Source: an uncultured Bacteroidaceae bacterium (lineage in GTDB: Bacteria; Bacteroidota; Bacteroidia; Bacteroidales; Bacteroidaceae). Taken from it: a stretch of 56,245 nucleotides of DNA. The stretch covers positions 1 through 56,245 of the forward strand of contig CAJOEI010000029.1 of the NCBI GenBank assembly GCA_905233465.1, given 5' to 3'. Below, piece by piece: positions 39,598-50,000 of this stretch (position 1 is the stretch's first letter; each line of letters starts with the position of its first letter). The position numbers and the translations under genes were made by a program. The notes below the pieces were generated by a model. That model was not told the DNA's origin, did not search any database, and saw only the letters and a list, made by a program, of their open reading frames with translations.

Positions 39598-39903
39598 TTA
39601 CACCTTAATCTCTACTACTACTCCGCTGGGCAATTCGAGCTTCATCAGTGCATCGACGGTCTGAGCCGTGCTGCTGTAGATGTCAATCAGGCGCTTGTAG
39701 GAGCTCAGCTGGAACTGCTCACGTGCCTTCTTGTTTACGAATGTCGAACGGTTGACAGTGAAGATGCGCTTGTGTGTGGGAAGGGGTATGGGACCACTCA
39801 CCACGGCACCTGTGGCCTTCACGGCCTTAACGATTTTCTCGGCGCTCTTGTCGACCAGATTGTGGTCGTAGCTCTTGAGCTTGATGCGAATCTTTTGACT
39901 CAT
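39598..39903 (-). CDS. rpsJ: 30S ribosomal protein S10
   Basis: The 101-residue protein starts [20 protein letters not shown], the family-standard beginning. An in-frame ATG 15 nt upstream lies in a TTTACGATTT repeat and is not chosen. S10 is part of the 30S head and, with NusB, of antitermination complexes. It follows fusA after a 96-nt spacer with a repeat and a hairpin. Confidence 0.96.
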   Translation of the reverse strand: MSQKIRIKLKSYDHNLVDKSAEKIVKAVKATGAVVSGPIPLPTHKRIFTVNRSTFVNKKAREQFQLSSYKRLIDIYSSTAQTVDALMKLELPSGVVVEIKV

Positions 39904-39945
39904 GATTTGATTTAACAATTTTACGATTTTACGATTTTACGATTT
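39904..39945. repeat. TTTTACGA repeat upstream of rpsJ
   Basis: TTTTACGA occurs three times in tandem after TTTAACAATT, ending at the rpsJ start. It is a member of the spacer phrase family. Confidence 0.7.
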
Positions 39946-39949
39946 GTTT

Positions 39950-39993
39950 GAGGGGGCAACAGCCAAAGAGTCATTTGCTTGGCCGATGCCCTC
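39950..39993 (-). promoter_or_regulatory. long-range hairpin in the fusA-rpsJ spacer
   Basis: GAGGGGGCA (39950-39958) pairs with TGCCCTC (39987-39993), and AGCCAA (39961-39966) with TTGGCC (39979-39984; AGCCAA/TTGGCY). No T-run follows in the direction of transcription, so it is more likely an mRNA structure or processing site than a terminator. Confidence 0.45.
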
Positions 39994-39999
39994 TTTTAA

Positions 40000-42117
40000 T
40001 TACACCAGATCCACACGGCCCTTAATCTCCTCGAGCACAGCCTTGGCAATGCCGGAGCTCACGGGAGCGTGATGGTCATAGGTCATGCTTGACGTAGCAC
40101 GTCCGGAGGTGATGGTACGTAGTGCTGTGACATAGCCGAACATCTCGCCCAGAGGCACCATAGCCTTTACGATGCGTGCACCGCTGCGGCTGGTATCCAT
40201 GCCTTCGACCTGTCCGCGACGCTTGTTCAGGTCACCGATGACATCACCCATGTTCTCCTCAGGTGTCACCACCTCGAGTTTCATGATGGGCTCCATGAGC
40301 ACCGGCTTAGCCTGTGTGCACGCGTTCTTGTAGGCTTGCAGGGCACAGATTTCAAACGAGAGCTGGTCGGAGTCCACGGGATGGAAGCTACCGTCGAGAA
40401 GCTCCACCTTCAAGCTGTCCATCGGGAAGCCACCGAGGATGCCGTTCTTCATGGCGCTCTCGAAGCCCTTCTGCACGGACGGGATGAACTCCTTAGGGAT
40501 GTTACCACCAGTGACCTTGTTCTCAAACTGCAGGCCAGTACCCTCGAAGCTGTCGTCCACAGGACCGACATTGACGATGATGTCAGCAAACTTACCGCGG
40601 CCGCCAGACTGCTTCTTGTAGACCTCACGCAGGTTGACAGTCTTGGTGATAGCTTCCTTGTAGTTCACCTGAGGCTTACCCTGATTGCACTCAACCTTGA
40701 ACTCACGCTTCAGACGGTCGATGATGATATCAAGGTGCAACTCGCCCATACCGCTGATGATGGTTTGGCCACTCTGCTCGTCTGTGCGAACGGTGAAAGT
40801 GGGATCCTCTTCTGCCAGCTTGGCAAGACCGTTGCTCAGCTTGTCGAGGTCTTTCTGTGTCTTGGGCTCCACAGCGATACCAATCACGGGATCGGGGAAG
40901 TCCATGGACTCCAGCACGATGGGTGCATCCTCGTCGCAGAGAGTGTCACCAGTGCGGATATCCTTGAAGCCGACACCTGCGCCGATATCACCTGCGCCGA
41001 TAACCTCAACAGGATTCTGATGGTTGGAGTGCATCTGGAAGAGACGGCTCACGCGCTCCTTCTTGCCGGAACGGGTGTTATAGATGTATGAGCCAGCCTC
41101 GAGCTTACCGGAGTACACACGCACGAAGGTCAGACGTCCGACATACGGGTCAGTGGCAATCTTGAATGCCAATGCTGATGTCTTCTCATCCTCGCTGGGC
41201 TTGCGATCCTCTTCCTCGCCAGTCTGAGGATTTGTACCCACGACGTTGGGTGTATCCAGCGGGCTGGGCAGGAAGGCACAGACATAGTCAAGCAGAGTCT
41301 GCACACCCTTGTTCTTGAAGCTGGAGCCGCAGAGCATAGGTGTAATCTCCATCTTCACCGTACCAGCACGCAGGGCTGTGAGGATCTCATCCTCGGTGAT
41401 GGTGCTCGGGTCATCGAAGAACTTCTCCATGAGTGTCTCGTCGTACTCGGCCACTGTCTCCAGCATCTTGTCGCGCCACTCCTGAGCCTCGTCAACGAGG
41501 TCAGCGGGAATTTCCTCGATGCTGTATTCTGCACCCATTGTCTCGTCATGCCAAAGGATAGCGCACATCTTGATGAGGTCCACCACGCCTTTGAACTTCT
41601 CCTCAGAACCGATGGGGATGACCACGGGCACTGGCGTTGCACCGAGCACATCCTTCATCTGGCGTACCACCTCAAAGAAGTCAGCACCGCTACGGTCCAT
41701 CTTGTTGACATAACCGATACGCGGCACATTGTACTTGTCTGCCTGACGCCAAACAGTCTCAGACTGGGGCTGCACACCACCCACAGCACAGTAGGTAGCC
41801 ACAGCACCATCCAGCACGCGCAGTGAACGCTCCACCTCAGCGGTGAAGTCCACGTGTCCCGGAGTGTCAATCAGATTGATTTTATACTTGTTGTCGTGCC
41901 AGTTCCAGAAAGTGGTGGTAGCAGCTGAAGTGATAGTGATACCACGCTCCTGCTCCTGTGCCATCCAGTCCATTGTGGCTGCGCCATCGTGCACCTCACC
42001 AATCTTGTGTGTCAGACCGGTATAGAACAGTATGCGCTCCGACGTGGTCGTCTTACCGGCATCGATGTGAGCCATGATACCGATATTGCGTGTCAAATGG
42101 AGGTCTTGTTTTGCCAT
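40000..42117 (-). CDS. fusA: elongation factor G
   Basis: The 705-residue translocation GTPase starts [21 protein letters not shown] motifs are [23 protein letters not shown] and NKMD. Domains II-V follow, including [18 protein letters not shown] and the end [20 protein letters not shown]. It is flanked by rpsG and rpsJ; no tuf gene follows. Confidence 0.97.
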   Translation of the reverse strand: MAKQDLHLTRNIGIMAHIDAGKTTTSERILFYTGLTHKIGEVHDGAATMDWMAQEQERGITITSAATTTFWNWHDNKYKINLIDTPGHVDFTAEVERSLRVLDGAVATYCAVGGVQPQSETVWRQADKYNVPRIGYVNKMDRSGADFFEVVRQMKDVLGATPVPVVIPIGSEEKFKGVVDLIKMCAILWHDETMGAEYSIEEIPADLVDEAQEWRDKMLETVAEYDETLMEKFFDDPSTITEDEILTALRAGTVKMEITPMLCGSSFKNKGVQTLLDYVCAFLPSPLDTPNVVGTNPQTGEEEDRKPSEDEKTSALAFKIATDPYVGRLTFVRVYSGKLEAGSYIYNTRSGKKERVSRLFQMHSNHQNPVEVIGAGDIGAGVGFKDIRTGDTLCDEDAPIVLESMDFPDPVIGIAVEPKTQKDLDKLSNGLAKLAEEDPTFTVRTDEQSGQTIISGMGELHLDIIIDRLKREFKVECNQGKPQVNYKEAITKTVNLREVYKKQSGGRGKFADIIVNVGPVDDSFEGTGLQFENKVTGGNIPKEFIPSVQKGFESAMKNGILGGFPMDSLKVELLDGSFHPVDSDQLSFEICALQAYKNACTQAKPVLMEPIMKLEVVTPEENMGDVIGDLNKRRGQVEGMDTSRSGARIVKAMVPLGEMFGYVTALRTITSGRATSSMTYDHHAPVSSGIAKAVLEEIKGRVDLV

Positions 42118-42219
42118 ATTTGTCTTAATTCATAATTCTCAATTCATAATTCATAAATTGACTGGCATGTGGTTGGCAGCGCTTTGTGCATTATGGATTA
42201 TGAATTATGATTCATTAAT
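42118..42219. repeat. AATTCATAATTC repeats forming a dyad between rpsG and fusA
   Basis: AATTCATAATTC-type phrases in 42128-42158 are inverted as ATTATGAATTATGATTCAT in 42190-42212, enclosing a GC-richer loop with TGGCATGTGGTTGGCAGCGC. The mRNA of this spacer can fold into a long AT stem. Confidence 0.65.
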
Positions 42220-42696
42220 TTAGAAGCGGAAGTGTGCGAATGCGCGGTTAGCCTCGGCCATGCGGTGCATATCCTCCTTACGCTTGAAGGCACCACCCTG
42301 CTCGTTGTAGGCATCAATAATCTCTGCAGCCAGCTTGTCGGCCATAGTCTTACCGCCACGCTTGCGAGCGTATGAGATAAGGTTCTTCATGCTCACACTC
42401 TCCTTACGGGAGGGACGGATTTCAGTAGGTACCTGGAATGTGGCACCACCGATGCGGCGGCTCTTCACCTCCACCTGAGGTGTGACCTTCTGCAGGGCTT
42501 CCTTCCAGATCTCGAGAGAGCTCTTCTCCTCGTCCTTAAGCTTGTTCTTCACAATCTCCAGTGCATCATAGAAGATACTGTAGGAGATGTTCTTCTTGCC
42601 GTCGTACATCAGATGGTTGACGAACTTCGAGACTTTGACGTCGCCATACACGGGATCCGGCAGGACGACACGCTTCTTTGGTTTTGCTTTACGCAT
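42220..42696 (-). CDS. rpsG: 30S ribosomal protein S7
   Basis: The 158-residue 30S-head protein starts [20 protein letters not shown] and contains [20 protein letters not shown], typical S7. S7 controls the str operon in E. coli. Here it is separated from rpsL by a 210-nt spacer with a large dyad. Confidence 0.97.
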   Translation of the reverse strand: MRKAKPKKRVVLPDPVYGDVKVSKFVNHLMYDGKKNISYSIFYDALEIVKNKLKDEEKSSLEIWKEALQKVTPQVEVKSRRIGGATFQVPTEIRPSRKESVSMKNLISYARKRGGKTMADKLAAEIIDAYNEQGGAFKRKEDMHRMAEANRAFAHFRF

Positions 42697-42814
42697 TGTT
42701 TTGTGTGGTTTGTTTAGTTGTTTGGGCTGTATTCGTTTGTCTTCAACGTCGCTGTCCTCATCACGAGGAGCGGCATTTACTCAACCGCGTTTATACAAGC
42801 ACAAAACATTTGAT

Positions 42815-42905
42815 TTGACAATTTGACTATTTTGCGATTTTACGATGTTTCAGGTCTCACGACCATCAGTTGTAAAATCGTGGAATCGTGAAATAGTCCA
42901 ATTTA
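42815..42905. repeat. large imperfect AT-rich inverted repeat between rpsL and rpsG
   Basis: A segment of about 28 bp (CAATTTGACTATTTTGCGAT and following) is inverted at about 42873-42903 (ATCGTGGAATCGTGAAATAG and following) with about six mismatches. The loop contains CAGGTCTCACGACCATCAG. It is built from the same ACGATTT phrases as other spacers. Confidence 0.6.
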
Positions 42906-42906
42906 A

Positions 42907-43290
42907 TTACTTCTTAGCAGCCTTGGGTCGCTTAGCTCCATACTTGGAACGACGCTGTGTACGGTTGGCCACGCCGGCGGTATCGAGAGTGCCGCGAACG
43001 ATGTGGTAGCGCACACCTGGCAGGTCCTTCACACGACCACCGCGCACCAGCACGATGCTGTGCTCCTGCAGGTTGTGTCCCTCTCCAGGGATGTAGCTGT
43101 TGACTTCCTTGCTGTTGGTAAGGCGCACACGGGCTACCTTACGCATGGCGGAATTAGGCTTTTTGGGCGTCGTGGTATAGACACGCACGCACACGCCACG
43201 ACGCTGAGGGCAGCTGTCGAGAGCGGGGCTCTTGCTCTTGTCTACCAGTGCCTGACGGCCTTTCCGCACGAGTTGTGAGATTGTAGGCAT
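42907..43290 (-). CDS. rpsL: 30S ribosomal protein S12
   Basis: The 127-residue decoding-centre protein starts [20 protein letters not shown]. It contains [17 protein letters not shown], the region where streptomycin-resistance changes occur in other bacteria, with the usual lysine. The ATG at 43290 is chosen over upstream in-frame codons because a promoter at 43375-43404 starts the transcript between them. It is the first gene of the ribosomal cluster. Confidence 0.96.
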   Translation of the reverse strand: MPTISQLVRKGRQALVDKSKSPALDSCPQRRGVCVRVYTTTPKKPNSAMRKVARVRLTNSKEVNSYIPGEGHNLQEHSIVLVRGGRVKDLPGVRYHIVRGTLDTAGVANRTQRRSKYGAKRPKAAKK

Positions 43291-43348
43291 TGTTGATTGA
43301 TTTTTATTATTATATATTGTATATTTGATATCAAAGCATGACTGAAAA

Positions 43349-43363
43349 GGGCACAATATGCCC
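43349..43363 (-). promoter_or_regulatory. small hairpin in the rpsL leader
   Basis: GGGCA-CAATA-TGCCC forms a 5-bp stem just downstream of the predicted transcript start, in an about 80-nt leader. A regulatory role is only possible, not shown. Confidence 0.35.
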
Positions 43364-43374
43364 ATTTCGGGCTG

Positions 43375-43404
43375 CAAAGGTAGACAAAATCCCCCAAACG
43401 GCAA
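43375..43404 (-). promoter_or_regulatory. promoter of the ribosomal protein cluster
   Basis: On the minus strand TTG (43402-43404), 19 nt, then TACCTTTG (43375-43382). Both elements match the Bacteroidetes consensus. It is the only strong promoter seen in front of the 18-kb cluster. Confidence 0.8.
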
Positions 43405-43583
43405 TGCCCTGAAACAATAAAAAGCCGCCAAAAGCCTCAAAACAGGGCAAAAACAGCTAAATTTAAGTTTATTTAACCATTTTGGCGGCCACATTAACGT
43501 TTTACAAGTGCGTTTTCACCACAAAATGGCCGCAAAACTGCTTCTATAGCATATATAGCCACTATAGCATCATAGTCTCTCCT

Positions 43584-43600
43584 CGCGCGTGCGCGCGCAT
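43584..43600. other. alternating CG/TG run (possible Z-DNA tract)
   Basis: CGCGCGTGCGCGCGCAT is 17 nt of strict pyrimidine-purine alternation in an otherwise AT-rich spacer. Confidence 0.5.
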
Positions 43601-43622
43601 TCAATGCATTTTTGGCGAAATC

Positions 43623-43700
43623 AACCTACATGCCTACATAAACGGCATCTAATACATTGTGAATGTATAAGGTAAGACTATGTAGGTTCGCATGTAGGTT
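43623..43700. repeat. compound dyad with CCTACAT words
   Basis: AACCTACATGCCTACATA (43623-43640) is inverted at 43679-43700 as TATGTAGGTTCGCATGTAGG plus TT, with a 4-nt insertion. Between them ATACATT-GTG-AATGTAT (43652-43668) is a perfect hairpin. It could form a cruciform or a branched RNA. Confidence 0.65.
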
Positions 43701-43771
43701 ATGACGGTTGATAAATGCATTTGCATTATTCGCGGAAAATGTTATATTGTGCCGGCAAGTGGCGCCCAAAA

Positions 43772-43877
43772 GTATCACCTGGTGAGACGCATGAGTATCT
43801 CTGGTGAGACGCACAAGTATCACCGGTGATACTCGCAAGTATCACTGGAGATACATGCGCGTCTCACCAGGTGATAC
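43772..43877. promoter_or_regulatory. array of five palindromes spaced 22 bp
   Basis: Five 16-17-bp palindromes begin at 43772, 43795, 43817, 43839 and 43861. The third is perfect (GTATCACCGGTGATAC); the others are variants of GTMTCWCY followed by its inverse, with a 0-1 bp centre. The regular spacing of about two helix turns suggests cooperative binding of a dimeric protein. Tandem RNA hairpins after the giant gene are the alternative. Confidence 0.65.
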
Positions 43878-43953
43878 ATGAATTGTAAATTGAGAGAGAA
43901 ACGTCGCCTCATGAGACTACCCTATTCAACTCACCCCATTATATTATAACAAT

Positions 43954-43991
43954 GTACGCGCACGAACATATTTATATACGTACGCGCACGA
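43954..43991. repeat. 12-bp direct repeat GTACGCGCACGA
   Basis: GTACGCGCACGA occurs at 43954-43965 and 43980-43991, 26 bp apart, separated by AT-rich ACATATTTATATAC, about 55 bp past the giant gene stop. Confidence 0.6.
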
Positions 43992-44044
43992 GCAACTTTA
44001 TTTGATGGAATAGTATGTCTGTAGCATGAGGTGACCTATTGTCA

Positions 44045-47000
44045 TCACTTGGTGACATATACACGCCGTCCTCCTACGATATATATGCCAGGAGCCGCAT
44101 GACGCAGCCAACTGCCGTCGCGCACTTGGTCGGGTGTTGCCACACAGCGGCCAAGCATGTCATAGGCCCTGTCGTCGCCTGTCGGCTGATGCGTCTCGTC
44201 GGCTTCCTCAACAACTTCATCATCAAAGATGACAGGAACATATCTGCTCTCCGACCTTCTTGGTGCGCCACTGCCACTGCCTGCACGGTAGTATATCTTG
44301 TTATGAAGGACATAACGGTTGTTCCTCTGCCACAGCGACTGCAATGGGTCAGCCTCCTTATCGTACGTGGCATTGATGTAGAAGCCCACGCCGGTAGTGG
44401 CGAACTCGGGCAGAGGTGCAACGATGTCACCTGTTGTGTCGTAGTCAGCGTCTTTATTTACCTCGCTGGTCATCGGCACGCCAAGGGTATAGACATCGTG
44501 AGAGGCATCCACAGCCAGCAGTTTCTCTAAATAAGAGCCCGTAAAGACGCACGACTCCGATGATGAGGGCGAGGTAGTGGGCAGTGTGAGAGTCAACTCG
44601 CCGCTCTCATCCTTGACACGGATGATGACAGGCGTGCCGGCCGACACGAACTTGCCTTCTGTGTATGTATTAGTGGCTGGAACAAGAACTGGATGCAGAC
44701 CAGCATCATTCCAGGACTTGCAGACAAAGGCATTATAGGTATTGCCGCCGGCATCGTCGGGCAAGAGCACGTCGAAGGGGGCATAGAAAGTGGCGTAATA
44801 GTAGCCATCGCCGCCGTTGTTAGTCGCTATCGTCAGCGGCATCTCACCGTCGCCCGCTGTGGCTGTCTTCTGCACGGGCTGCATACACCACTTGGCATCG
44901 TCGGTAGGCGAGTCGTGGTAGTACTTCAAGTCATATATGTTGGCTGCATTGCCCTGGTCGTAGTTAAGATAACGTCTCGTGGCCGGAGTTGCACCATCGT
45001 GAATCAGCAGCACAGCACCGCCAATGTCCATTAGTGAGAAGGTGATGGCATTGGCTGAATTGTCTGACATCACAGCCCTTTGCAACTTAGAGTCGGTGGT
45101 GCCGTTGGCAGCATCTCCATTGGCATTGGCTGCGACATAGAGTCCCTGCGTCTGCAGGGTGACACGAGGATTGTGCGTATCGGTCGGATCTTCAGGATTG
45201 ATACCTCCTGGGACATAGAATATGGTCGATGGATCCCGTTCTGTGGGAGCGATGGGGATATCACCTCGGGTGGCAGCACTGATTGTGAAGCCGGAACCAA
45301 GACCGTCCTCTCCTGCGAATGAGGTTAGGACACCTTCCTTGCTATAGAAGTGCATGGGGATGCCACCACTCACTGCGGTCTTCTCAATGTCGTGCAGATA
45401 GCCGCTGGCATAGCGCATGGGGCTAATGCCCGACACGCCGGGCTGCGAGTGCAGACGGTAGTAGCCGGGAGTGTATGACACGATGTTCGCATCGTTATAC
45501 ACCACATTCTGGATATCTGTAATCCTGCCGCCAGCGACAGCCATCTCATAGGCCGTCTTGCCTGCAGGTGTCAGACCGCCCACATAGCCGGCACGCTCGT
45601 AGTAGGGTTCCAGCAGGGCCATGTCCAGTCCGAACATCCAGTCGCAAGGTGTTGTGCTGAGCTTGGTGTAGTTGTTGTCGGAGGGGTCTCTCCTGACATA
45701 ATATCTCGTTCCAGAATTGTTGACCACGGGGTGCACACGGAAGTAACCAGCCACGTCTCCGGGTAACAATTCAAAGATTTCATTGCCTGCAGTATAGCTT
45801 CCTGTACCAGGTTCCGCCAACAACAGGTTCTGTCCTTCGCTAATGTCACTCATGGTCATCACGTTCCTGACACCATTGGAGTTCTTCAGCATGTAGCGGT
45901 TGTACATCTTGAAGCCATAGACATCGCCAAGCGGTGTCCACAGGTAGTCGTTGGTGTAGCGTGTATCGCGTCCCGCCTTTGCCTGCAATCCCCAAGCATT
46001 GGTGTATTGTGCCAGATAGGGCGTATCGCCAACCGGAGTTTCAAAGGTGTACCACAGGTTCTGGTCTGTGCTCGTCACGAAGCCCAGTCCGGTGTTTGTT
46101 GCCACTGTCTGGTCAAAGGAATAGACAACATTGACCACCACATTCTGGTCGATGAGTTCCTCATCAGACATCAGTTTGTCGAGCTTAAGCCCCTTATACT
46201 TGGCATTCATGGCGTCGAGTGGCTTACCTTCATTCACATTAGCCTCGGCATAATGCTGATAGATGCCCTCTATATAGAACTCAAAGGTACAGTTCGGACG
46301 GGAGAAGGCATTGGGCAGCACCAGTTCATCACCGATACTTACCGAACCAGCATCGTAGCAGTAGGTGTGATATTCAGCTGGATTGTTCCACGACAGGGTC
46401 TCACCCAACTGATATTTCTCACCAGCATAGTGGGTTCCGCCACCATCGTTCACCGACGTCAGGTCACGCTGGGTGGTGCCACTTATTCTCTTTGTCGTCA
46501 GAGTACCAGATTCCGTTGATCTGTAATCAATATCCACAGACTCACCCGTCTTCGCAATAATCAGATGATATATCAGGTCGTGGATGGACAGACCGAAGAT
46601 GATATACTTCGTGGGGTCTCCCGTCACCGTGGTCTCGCCATAGTCGCTAAGTCTGTCATCGTCGCCCGTTAATTGCAAGATGCCGTAGTCATAGCCGCTC
46701 TTGCGCAGTAGCATGAAGGTCGGGGCACTGGCATCTTCCACCATCGTCGCGGTGCCGTTCAGGTACTTGCCGCCCTTGTGCTTGATCTTGAGGGCATAGG
46801 GGTCGCCGCCGGTGATATACCATACATACTGGCTGGTACCTGTGAGGCCATGACTTCCGCCATCGCTGACCGAGGTGTTGTCCGTGGACTGCATGATGTT
46901 GTCACTATCCCAAATAATATTATAAGGCAGACCGCCGCTGATGTTCATCGACACATCGATGGACGATGCGTCACGGGCCACCTGGCCTGTGCCGGTCGCA

Positions 47001-50000
47001 TTACGCTTGTTCGGCACCTTGAACGATGTCTTGTCCATGTCGTAGGCCTTGTAGCGCACATAGACCACATCATCGTAGAGACCGAAGAGGGTGTATAATA
47101 ACGTTTGAGGAATCACAGAATAATCGCCACCGGGACGAGAAGCAAAACCGTAATACTCATAGTCGTCCATATTCAGCAGGGGCGTCTGGGCAGCATCCGG
47201 CAGATATGGGGCATAGACATGGCTCTCCGCCTCTTCCTTGGTCTGATTGGCACTGATGGCAAGTTTGTTGGCATTGGTGATGACGTGATAGACATAGGTG
47301 TGTGTCACGTCGTTGCTCACGACAACCTGCGCATCGTTAGAGATGATGCCGGTCTTGTAGGTGAAGCTGGCTTCATTTGCTGTTGTGGCGGCCACACTGG
47401 TTGTCATAGTTGCGCCATTGAGGAACGGATAGTTGTAGTCGGTGTATGTCTTTGCCACCACAAAGGCGTAGCCGCCGTTAGGGTGAGACAGCAGGGCAAA
47501 GCGGTCGGCACCGTCGTTGGCATCAGGCACCTTGATGCCCACGGCCATCGGACTGGGCTCCACTGTTGGGTTTACCGTGTAGTTCGCATTGCGATTGAAT
47601 AGCTGAACGGCATACGGGTCTGGCTCTACATAATAATCTGAGGAAGGATCGGTAGGTGCTGCCAGGAACTTCCACTGCCACTGCTTGGCACTGGCATCAA
47701 TGGTGGCGGGCTTGGTGGGAGGCACGTCATCGGCATAGAGCTTCACGCCAGTGCCTTGTGAAGCACCTTCTGTCTCAACTACAGTTCCGCTGGCCTGCAA
47801 GTCCTTGTCAGCCAGCTTGACGGTGAACCACTGACCATGCATCAGTCTGTCGGCATCAAGATCGGCTTCTTCGTCGTAGTCGTAGCGCACATAGACGTCG
47901 CAATCAACACCGTCAAGGTTCACGGCGGCAAATGAGCCTGTGATTTGCTGTTCCAAGAGGCCCTTGGTGACCGTAACTTTCTGATATGTAAATACGCCTC
48001 TCGTACCTATTCTATAATAATAGGTGCCGGCCGTAGGCAGTAAGTTGAGGAAATCGGCCAACAGTGCTTCTCTCGTCACACTCCGCTTGAACTCTCCCGT
48101 TGCGGCACTCCATTCTTCTACGGTGCTGGCTGATAAAGCTCCATGCTCTGCAAGCCCTGTGTAGTAGGTGAAGTCCTTGGCCAGCGGGCTCTTGAAGTGC
48201 TCGGTGATGGCGGGATAGAAGTCGGCACCTCTCATATAGCATAGTGCCTCACGGCCGTTGTTGTCGATGATGTGGTATTTGAAACGTTTCGGACACACGA
48301 AGAAAGTGGTTTGTGAGCCCTGCGAGTTATTATCCTCAAGGTTGGCTTTAGCATGATCCACAGGGGCGCGCAACTGCGTTTCCCAAGGATTGGTCTTCTC
48401 CAGATCGACACGCATGGTATGGTCGAAGCGCGGCATCAGCTGCATGTTGCCGTTGGCATCAGAGACAGCCATGAAGGTCTGGTTGGTAATATTCAATGTG
48501 GTGTGGTCATAGCCCTCGCTGTGAACAGGGGATGTACATTCAGTTTCCAGCGTAATAAACGTTGTACCGCCTACGCCGCTATAGTCACCTATCATAATGC
48601 CGTCGTGCAGAGTGGCGGATGTCATGTGGGTGGTCAGATAGCGGCCGTCTGTGGTTCCGTCGTTTTTATTCACGAGCTGCAGCTGAAGGTTGTATGGGTC
48701 GAAGCCTGTCTTATTTTCATATTCCTCCCTGAGTTTGTTTTTTGCAGCCGTCTCTGTTACCTCTCCTGTGACTTTTATCCAGGGAATACCCATTTCGTCG
48801 TCGATGTTCAGGTTGGGCTTGACATACCAGAAGTTGTTGCCGATGAAGTTGCCGGTGCCGTCAAGGATATTATCATTATTGCCACCGTGATTATGAGGAC
48901 TAACGATAAGGTCATAGACATTACCACCTTCGGGATTGGTGTGCTCCCCAATAGGTTTGGAGATATAGCTTGTATTATTGCTGGCGCTGTTTTGTGTTTT
49001 GTAGAATCGTCCGTTCTGCAGCATGAGGTACGGCTGTGATATACCCTCTTCGCTGTAGGGGGAAGTTCTCTTATTCAAGTTGTAAGCATAGTTGTTCTCG
49101 TATTCCTCCTTCACGGTATAGGTGACATAGAAGTCCTGAATGACACCGCCACTGACGACCCCGGAAGCAGTCTTCGGAGGCAGGTCACCTAGCGAGGTGG
49201 AGGTATATGCATTACCATTAACCTTTATCTCATCTCTGTAGCCAGAGTCATTCGTTCTGAGCGTGTATTTGTGACAACCGGAGGCCTTCGTAGCATTGTT
49301 GTAGAAATAGTATTTGTCTACTAACGGGCTGTCATAGACGCGCAGGGCTGCCAGTTCGTCAACACCCTCTGGATAGGTGGTGGAGGGCAACGGGCGGCGC
49401 ATAATCTCCCATCCGTGACGGTCGAGCAATACGAGTACTGGAGCCACCTCGGCATCCTCAATGTCAAAGGCACCGTTACCCATGCTGAAGGTCTGGAACC
49501 AGTGCTCCAGCTTCTCCACGACCTTCTTTCCTGCACCGCTCTCCTTATCGTTGTAGCCGTTCCAACGGGTGGCGTTAGCGTATGCATCATAACTATGCCA
49601 TCCCTTTGCCTCTATCGTTGTACGGTACGACGCTGGCTCTGTTGGCACCACCCATGTGCTGGCATCGTCGCTATATACATCTGTATTACTCGAGATTCCC
49701 AGCACATGCAGCTTGAGCATGTTGTAGGTCTTCCAGTACTGTTCGAACGATGTCACATTGCGACGCTCTGTAGTCGTGCCGTCGTTGATTTCCTTTGTGG
49801 TCAGCAGCTTGTAGTTACCAACGCTGCCCAATACCATATATTCCGTGGGCTCGGCAGAGGCAACACCGGGCAGCGTGCCACCCGTTACGATATGCTTGGT
49901 GGCAGGATCCCCATCCTGATTGAAATGCACGGCATAGGTTGTCAGATAGGTGGGGTTGCTGATGCCGTTGTAGCTAATAGTGCTGCGTGAACGTATTCTC

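Noticed and set aside
39904..39999. Missing or degraded tuf gene between fusA and rpsJ
   Set aside because: The 96-nt spacer holds only repeats and a hairpin, with no trace of EF-Tu sequence; tuf is commonly elsewhere in Bacteroidetes.
43772..43877. CRISPR array
   Set aside because: Units are palindromic and adjoin with only 5-6 bp between them; there are no spacers of 25-40 bp and no cas genes.
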